Positions 5,473-8,789 of a DNA stretch of 8,789 nt are shown here, piece after piece (within the stretch, counting starts at the first letter, position 1; each line of letters starts with the position of its first letter). A model generated the notes under the pieces. That model saw only the letters and a list, made by a program, of their open reading frames with translations, ran no database searches and was not told where the DNA came from. This DNA is from Chloroflexota bacterium (lineage in GTDB: Bacteria > Chloroflexota > Anaerolineae > Promineifilales > Promineifilaceae), in contig CP070688.1 of the NCBI GenBank assembly GCA_020353135.1, positions 4,442,227 to 4,451,015 on the forward strand, written 5' to 3'. Made by a program: the position numbers and the translations under genes.

Positions 5473-6258
5473 CTAGAGGCCGGCCGGCAAATGGCGCTCT
5501 CGTTGACGGCGGGCTTCAAATAGGACGACGGCCGCGGCCGCGGCCGCGTTCAGCGACTCGGCCCGGCCGGCCATGGGCACCGATATGGAACCGCTTCCCA
5601 AGGCCTTCGCTTCGGCGCCAACGCCAGTTGCTTCGCTGCCCACGATCAGCGCGGCCGGCTGGCGCCAGTCGACATGGCTATAGTTGATCGGTCCGCTGGC
5701 GGCGGTCAGCCAGACCGCCAGGCCGGCCGTTAAATCCTGGATGGCAGACCAGGGGCGAGACAATACCGGCAAGCGCAGCAAAGCGCCCATAGTGGCCCGG
5801 ATAGCCTTGGGATTGTAAGGGTCGACGCAGCCTGGTCCCAGCAGCAGGCCTTCAGCGCCGGCCGCGGCTGCGGTGCGTACTATCGTCCCTAGATTGCCTG
5901 GATCGGATACGCGGTCCAGGATGAGCAGCAGGGTGGGGTTGTTAGGCAGGGGAAGCTCAACCATTGGCATCACCGCCAGGATGCCGGCCGGCGATTCGGT
6001 GTCGCTGGCCACGGACATGACCTTCTCGCCGACTGTCGTCACCTTAGCAGCTAGGCCAGCTACGTATTGCTGATTGCCCTGGGCACTGAGCCAGCGCTCT
6101 GTGGCCAGGACCAACTCTGGCTGGCGGCCGGACGCCACGGCCTCGGCCATCCATCGCGTCCCTTCGACGACAAACGCCTTTTCGCGTTGCCGATAGCGGC
6201 GATCCACTAGCAAGCGACGGACATGTTTGACTTTAGGGTTCTGGCTGCTGGTGATCAT
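5473..6258 (-). CDS. SpoU/TrmH-family RNA 2'-O-methyltransferase
   Basis: The protein (261 residues, usual length) should transfer a methyl group from SAM to a ribose 2'-OH in rRNA or tRNA. The N-terminal substrate-binding domain (about 1-100) has ITSSQNPKVK and KAFVVEGTRWMAEA. The knotted SPOUT domain follows with motif 1 DRVSDPGNLGTIVRTA (115-130, Asn122 and Arg128), motif 2 LIVGSEATGV (204-213, Glu209) and motif 3 SVPMAGRAESLNAAAA (226-241, Ser235 and Asn237). The order and residues are complete, so it should be active. The exact target (a 23S rRNA guanosine as in RlmB, the thiostrepton-resistance site, or a tRNA) cannot be told from sequence. No clear Shine-Dalgarno precedes the ATG. It is transcribed alone, divergently from the SAM methyltransferase gene. 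Confidence 0.9.
   Translation of the reverse strand: MITSSQNPKVKHVRRLLVDRRYRQREKAFVVEGTRWMAEAVASGRQPELVLATERWLSAQGNQQYVAGLAAKVTTVGEKVMSVASDTESPAGILAVMPMVELPLPNNPTLLLILDRVSDPGNLGTIVRTAAAAGAEGLLLGPGCVDPYNPKAIRATMGALLRLPVLSRPWSAIQDLTAGLAVWLTAASGPINYSHVDWRQPAALIVGSEATGVGAEAKALGSGSISVPMAGRAESLNAAAAAAVVLFEARRQRERHLPAGL
5530..5548 (-). repeat. GGCCGC hexamer run inside the methyltransferase motif 3
   Basis: Three consecutive GGCCGC copies encode the alanine run in SLNAAAAAAVVLF, the SAM-binding helix of the RNA methyltransferase. The period of six is a codon multiple, so length changes would keep the frame. Alanine-rich segments here are normal for the family; only the very uniform codon use is notable. 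Confidence 0.6.
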
Positions 6259-6297
6259 GGAACGTGATACATCTACCGGTATGGACTATTTACGCTT

Positions 6298-6326
6298 ATT
6301 GTACCGCCAGCCAGGCCGATCTTCGA
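6298..6326 (-). promoter_or_regulatory. Candidate promoter for the RNA methyltransferase gene
   Basis: On the minus strand TACAAT (6303 down to 6298, five of six) lies 17 bases from TCGAAG (6326 down to 6321, three of six). Transcription would start near 6291, giving a leader of about 33 bases without a clear ribosome site. The -35 is weak, so confidence is low. Confidence 0.35.
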
Positions 6327-6382
6327 GATCCTCAGGTGCCACTCGCTTACACAGACGAATCGGAAGTGCCGGAATGATGTGT

Positions 6383-6406
6383 GTCCCGTATAATCGTCAC
6401 AGGGAC
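6383..6406 (+). promoter_or_regulatory. TATAAT box within a GTCCC/GGGAC inverted repeat
   Basis: A perfect TATAAT (6389-6394) sits between GTCCC (6383-6387) and GGGAC (6402-6406) upstream of the SAM methyltransferase gene. No good -35 is found at 16-18 bases. The inverted repeat around the -10 could be an operator, but five-base arms occur easily by chance. The start point would be near 6401, about 70 bases before the ATG. Confidence 0.4.
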
Positions 6407-6452
6407 GAGGCGATACTTAACGCCCGTGTCTCCATTACCCCGGGCTGATGAA

Positions 6453-6463
6453 CTCCTCTGGAG
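6453..6463 (+). promoter_or_regulatory. Small hairpin covering the methyltransferase ribosome site
   Basis: CTCC (6453-6456) can pair with GGAG (6460-6463), the core of the GGAGAG ribosome site (6460-6465) that lies four bases before the ATG at 6470. A register-shifted ACTC/GAGT pairing (6452-6455 with 6463-6466) is possible too. Such pairing could lower translation, but the stem is short. Confidence 0.3.
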
Positions 6464-6469
6464 AGTGCG

Positions 6470-7249
6470 ATGCCAGCTCAAGACCTGGATGTTGAGCTCT
6501 ACGACCTCTATGTTGGTGATTGGCCGGATGAGGTGGACTTCTATCGCGCAGCGGCCGCCGAGGCGCATGCACGTGGTGAAGCAGTACTCGAGGTAGCATG
6601 TGGAACGGGAAGGGTCGCCATCCGCCTGGCGGGAGTCGACGTACAGGTAACAGGCCTGGATCACTCACCGGCGATGCTAGATGTCGCTCGTTCCAAGAGC
6701 AGAGGAATGTCCAACATCGCCTGGGTGCAGGCAGACATGCGTGACTTCGCGCTAGATGAGCCTTTTGGCCTGGTGATCATTCCCGGACACGCCTTCCAGA
6801 ATATCCATACGGCCGAGGATCAACTGGCCTGTCTGACTTGCATTCGGCGCCACCTAACGCCGAACGGTAAGCTCATCGTGCATATAGACCATCAAGACCT
6901 GGGTTGGCTAGGAGGAATTGGCAAGCGGCCATTCGAGATCGTCAGATACGGCAAAAGATTGATCCATCCCACCACCGGGCAGATCTGCCGCATGTCCTAT
7001 GCTTGGGCATATGAGAGAGCCACACAGACGGCCATCTTTCACAACGCGTGGGAAATACTGGGCGCCGATGATTCCGTCATCGAACGCTACGAGAATGAAC
7101 CGGTAAGGTTACACTGTGTCTTTCGGCAAGAGATGGAGCATCTTGCACGGCACGCTGGCTTTGCGATCGACGCCGTTTACGGCGATTTCTCAGGTCATGA
7201 TCTGCAAGATGACAGCGATGAGATGATCTGGGCACTCAAGCCGGTGTAG
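6470..7249 (+). CDS. Class I SAM-dependent methyltransferase, substrate unknown
   Basis: The 259-residue protein has a Rossmann-fold methyltransferase core: motif I VLEVACGTGR (39-48) binds SAM, acidic Asp64 in GLDHSPAML (62-70) should hold the ribose, QADMRDF (87-93) is motif II and LTPNGKLIVHID (129-140) leads to the usual strand after a helix. An N-terminal YDLYVGDWPDEVDFY segment (11-25) resembles the lid of small-molecule methyltransferases, and the C-terminal half, rich in aromatic residues, should bind the substrate. GGAGAG (6460-6465) supports the ATG. AGA and AGG arginine codons are frequent here and the gene is flanked by long non-coding DNA, which may hint at acquisition by transfer, but this is weak. 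Neighbours give no clue to the substrate. Confidence 0.87.
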   Translation: MPAQDLDVELYDLYVGDWPDEVDFYRAAAAEAHARGEAVLEVACGTGRVAIRLAGVDVQVTGLDHSPAMLDVARSKSRGMSNIAWVQADMRDFALDEPFGLVIIPGHAFQNIHTAEDQLACLTCIRRHLTPNGKLIVHIDHQDLGWLGGIGKRPFEIVRYGKRLIHPTTGQICRMSYAWAYERATQTAIFHNAWEILGADDSVIERYENEPVRLHCVFRQEMEHLARHAGFAIDAVYGDFSGHDLQDDSDEMIWALKPV

Positions 7250-7403
7250 CAGATTTGCAGCAGCAAAATGACTGTTACACAACGAAATGCACGGCCGGTA
7301 CATGGCGACATTTGGGCTTTCCTTGGCGATTCCGTCGGCGTTCCCCAATCGAGCGCTGAGACTGCCCGATCCTGTCGTAGCCGCCCCTTGCTACCAGAAA
7401 ACC

Positions 7404-7457
7404 AACATCCTGCCTTGTCGCTCAACCTCCTCGGCGAGCCAACAATGGCAGGATGTT
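7404..7457. repeat. Inverted repeat with 11-bp perfect arms
   Basis: AACATCCTGCC (7404-7414) is exactly complementary to GGCAGGATGTT (7447-7457). Inside, TTGT (7415-7418) with ACAA (7442-7445) and GCTC (7420-7423) with GAGC (7436-7439) extend the structure, leaving a 12-base loop. No T-run follows on either strand. It may be a small RNA element, a miniature mobile element or a protein-binding site. Confidence 0.7.
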
Positions 7458-7591
7458 CATACGGCGCCAGGAACCCAGAGACGATCACTACTCGGTGCTA
7501 ATGAAAGTGCGCCAAACACTCCACAATAAGCACCCCGCCGTAGACTACGCCAACTCCCGCGTTACGACTATAGTTCAGGCTATCCAAGTAC

Positions 7592-7631
7592 ATGATATCA
7601 TAAGTTGCCATAAATAGACTTAAAGATATCT
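7592..7631. promoter_or_regulatory. Two GATATC-centred palindromes about three helical turns apart
   Basis: ATGATATCAT (7592-7601) and AGATATCT (7624-7631) are perfect palindromes with centres 31 bases apart in an AT-rich patch. The same-face spacing would suit a pair of operator dimers, but no adjacent promoter is evident and AT-rich DNA yields such palindromes readily. Confidence 0.3.
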
Positions 7632-7813
7632 ATAAATCTGGAGCTTGAAGTTTCGGCCGCAATTGATTACCATTAAAGACGTCAGAATGTGTGGGAAAAA
7701 CCGAAGTCCAATCGCCCACAGCCAGCAGTTTGAAAGCGCAAGCTCACGGCGAATGGCTTTTTGCAAGGAATCAACATGAGCTAGCGCTTCGTGATACTGA
7801 ATGAAAACGAGGA

Positions 7814-7865
7814 TCAACCAGAATCAACCCAGTCCTCATCCGAGTTGATTAGCGTTAATCCGCGT
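7814..7865. repeat. Array of five degenerate ten-base units upstream of the CBS-ACT gene
   Basis: Reading the plus strand, units are TCAACCAGAA (7814), TCAACCCAGT (7824), a CC gap, TCATCCGAGT (7836), TGATTAGCGT (7846) and TAATCCGCGT (7856). The period of ten matches one DNA turn. The array ends three bases before the candidate -10 box and includes the candidate -35. Confidence 0.55.
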
Positions 7866-7873
7866 CCTATTAT
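7845..7873 (+). promoter_or_regulatory. Candidate promoter for the CBS-ACT gene
   Basis: TTGATT (7845-7850, four of six) and TATTAT (7868-7873, five of six) are 17 bases apart. The start point would fall near 7880, inside the GAGGAGA ribosome site (7876-7882), which conflicts with use of that site. Either the real promoter is further upstream or the mRNA has a nearly absent leader. Confidence 0.35.
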
Positions 7874-7889
7874 TCGAGGAGAATGATCA

Positions 7890-8537
7890 ATGCTAGTAAA
7901 TGAAAGGATGTCAGCGCCGGTTATCACCGTCGAGCCAGATCTGCCCATCATGGAGGCCCTCAACTTGATGAAGACGAATCGGATTCGCCGTACACCCGTG
8001 GTGGATAAAGATGGTAAGCTGTTGGGTATCATTTCGGACAAGGATCTGCTTGACGCTTCGCCGTCGGATGCAACTTCGCTGAGCGTATGGGAGATCAATT
8101 ATTTGCTTAGCCAGATCAAGGTGTCCGAAATAATGACCAAGGAAGTCTTGACGGTAAGCGAGGATACGCCCATTGAAGAAGTAGCCCGCATCATGGCCGA
8201 CAACAAGATTGGCGGCATTCCCATAATGAGTGAAGGCAGCGTGGTTGGGCTGATTACTGAGACCGACTTGTTTAAGATCTTCCTGGAGTTGATGGGCGCC
8301 CGCGTTGACGGCGTACGGGTGACGGCTATGGTGCCCGAAAGGCGAGGCGAACTGGCCCTGATCACTCAGGCCGTGGCCAAGGCTGGCGGCAGCTTTGTCT
8401 CTTTCACTCAGTTCGCCGGGAAGAGTGAGGCGAATCGCGAGGTCGTGTTCAAGGTCCGTGGCTTGGACGAAGCGCAAGTGATCGAACAGGTAACACCCCA
8501 CGTTGAACAGATCATAGACGCTCGAACCTGTTGTTGA
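7890..8537 (+). CDS. CBS-CBS-ACT domain protein, AcuB-like
   Basis: Tandem CBS domains (about 1-55 and 78-132) form a Bateman module that usually binds adenine nucleotides. The first contains SAPVITVEPDLPIMEALNLM and TPVVDKDGKLLGIISDKDLL, the second VLTVSEDTPIEEVARIM and GIPIMSEGSVVGLITETDLF. A C-terminal ACT-like domain (about 143-211, VTAMVPERRGELALITQAVA) completes the AcuB-type architecture; 215 residues is the usual length. It is probably a soluble ligand-sensing regulator, but the partner is unknown and no acetoin genes are adjacent. The protein ends in Cys-Cys. GAGGAGA (7876-7882) precedes the ATG by seven bases. It stands alone, followed by a long inverted repeat and a separate promoter for the next gene. 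Confidence 0.88.
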   Translation: MLVNERMSAPVITVEPDLPIMEALNLMKTNRIRRTPVVDKDGKLLGIISDKDLLDASPSDATSLSVWEINYLLSQIKVSEIMTKEVLTVSEDTPIEEVARIMADNKIGGIPIMSEGSVVGLITETDLFKIFLELMGARVDGVRVTAMVPERRGELALITQAVAKAGGSFVSFTQFAGKSEANREVVFKVRGLDEAQVIEQVTPHVEQIIDARTCC

Positions 8538-8564
8538 AAGCGCGGACCTCGATATGGACCTGAT

Positions 8565-8628
8565 ATTTCCCCGGAAACTTCGACCAATGTGATTGCCAGG
8601 AGAGCGCAGATTCAGTTTTCGGGGAAAT
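8565..8628. repeat. Long inverted repeat with 15-bp arms between CBS-ACT and prenyltransferase genes
   Basis: ATTTCCCCGGAAACT (8565-8579) pairs with AGTTTTCGGGGAAAT (8614-8628): 14 Watson-Crick pairs and one position that becomes G-U in plus-strand RNA. The loop is 34 bases. It starts 27 bases after the CBS stop. The stem could stabilise the 3' end or terminate transcription, but no T-run follows. Confidence 0.75.
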
Positions 8629-8648
8629 GAGATTCTGGGGGAGTTACT

Positions 8649-8677
8649 TTGCATGGCCCAACGACTGCAACTATAAT
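8649..8677 (+). promoter_or_regulatory. Promoter for the prenyltransferase gene
   Basis: TTGCAT (8649-8654) and a perfect TATAAT (8672-8677) are separated by 17 bases. Transcription would begin near 8684, leaving a leader of about 14 bases that still contains the GAGGTG ribosome site (8685-8690). The -35 matches only three of six, offset by the ideal -10 and spacing. Confidence 0.6.
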
Positions 8678-8697
8678 GAATGGCGAGGTGAATCGCC

Positions 8698-8789
8698 ATG
8701 AATAAAGCTGTGGCGCTGTATAAGCTTGCCCGCCCGTTCAATGGTTTCAGTGGTGCGCTGGCGGTTTTTTTGGGCGGCTACGTTGCGCG
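8698..8789 (+). CDS. UbiA-family prenyltransferase, first 30 codons (cut by right edge)
   Basis: The visible N-terminus contains LYKLARPFNGFSGALAVFLG followed by GYVA. The LxRPFN motif at the start of a first membrane helix is typical of UbiA-superfamily prenyltransferases, especially those related to geranylgeranylglycerol-phosphate and chlorophyll or quinone prenyl transferases. These membrane enzymes attach an isoprenoid chain to an acceptor; the catalytic Asp-rich motifs would lie beyond the edge, so the substrate is unknown. GAGGTG (8685-8690) lies seven bases before the ATG, and its own promoter is at 8649-8677. Only 30 residues support the call. Confidence 0.65.
   Translation, partial: MNKAVALYKLARPFNGFSGALAVFLGGYVA

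Larger units (their letters stand above)
7250..7889. other. 640-bp gene-free stretch upstream of the CBS-ACT gene
   Basis: No open frame here shows a recognisable domain; short overlapping frames on both strands around 7195-7530 and 7620-7817 look like chance. The stretch is less GC-rich than its surroundings, most clearly at about 7575-7650. It contains a weak TTTGC/GCAAA hairpin right after the methyltransferase stop (7254-7267), a strong inverted repeat (7404-7457), two GATATC palindromes (7592-7601 and 7624-7631) and an array of ten-base units (7814-7865). It could hold a decayed gene or an unannotated small RNA; I cannot show either. Confidence 0.55.

Noticed and set aside
7254..7267. 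TTTGC/GCAAA hairpin right after the SAM methyltransferase stop as a terminator
   Set aside because: Only five AT-rich pairs and no following T-run on the plus strand.
7620..7817. A 65-codon minus-strand frame in the gene-free stretch
   Set aside because: No ribosome site, no motif and no neighbour relation; length is within chance for this less GC-rich DNA.
7911..8741. A 276-codon open frame on the minus strand opposite the CBS-ACT gene
   Set aside because: It lies almost wholly antisense to a gene with clear domains, has no recognisable motif, and spans the inverted repeat and the next promoter. It is best explained by codon bias of the sense gene.

Overview
The window is GC-rich bacterial chromosome with ordinary housekeeping and metabolic genes. 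No phage, IS transposase, CRISPR, rRNA or tRNA is visible. Two features suggest a Chloroflexota bacterium (Anaerolineae or a relative): the gene mix (neutral ceramidase, stand-alone MurE, DUF711-like remnant, CBS-ACT protein, UbiA-type prenyltransferase) and degenerate heptanucleotide repeat tracts. This assignment is inference from general familiarity with such genomes, not from a marker gene.

Layout. Positions 1-1029 (minus) hold the N-terminal 343 codons of a neutral ceramidase that runs off the left edge. A 446-bp gap with several hairpins follows. Positions 1476-5048 hold a minus-strand gene row, transcribed right to left: a short DUF711-like N-terminal remnant, a threonine/serine dehydratase (TAA/ATG abutting), a 127-bp spacer with two heptad-repeat tracts around a hairpin, a MaoC/PhaJ-type hydratase, and murE (GTGA overlap). 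Position 5091 starts a divergent small cysteine-pair protein (plus), apparently on a leaderless mRNA. It converges, with a 10-bp gap, on a SpoU/TrmH-family RNA methyltransferase (minus, 5473-6258). A divergent promoter region follows, then a class I SAM methyltransferase (plus, 6470-7249). A 640-bp gene-free stretch carries an inverted repeat, two GATATC palindromes and an array of about 10-bp units. After it come an AcuB-like CBS-CBS-ACT protein (plus, 7890-8537), a long near-perfect inverted repeat, a promoter, and the first 30 codons of a UbiA-family prenyltransferase (8698 to the right edge).

How the genes work together. The minus-strand row does not form one recognisable pathway: it mixes amino-acid deamination, acyl-CoA hydration and peptidoglycan precursor synthesis. 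The tight MaoC-MurE overlap implies translational coupling rather than shared chemistry. I found no convincing new multi-gene system. The most unusual signals are repeats. A six-copy heptamer tract lies in frame inside murE and adds a Gly/Asn-rich loop next to the predicted carbamylated lysine. Related heptad tracts lie in the same operon, one supplying the stop codon of the dehydratase gene. A 10-bp-period array and a 15-bp-stem inverted repeat flank the CBS gene.
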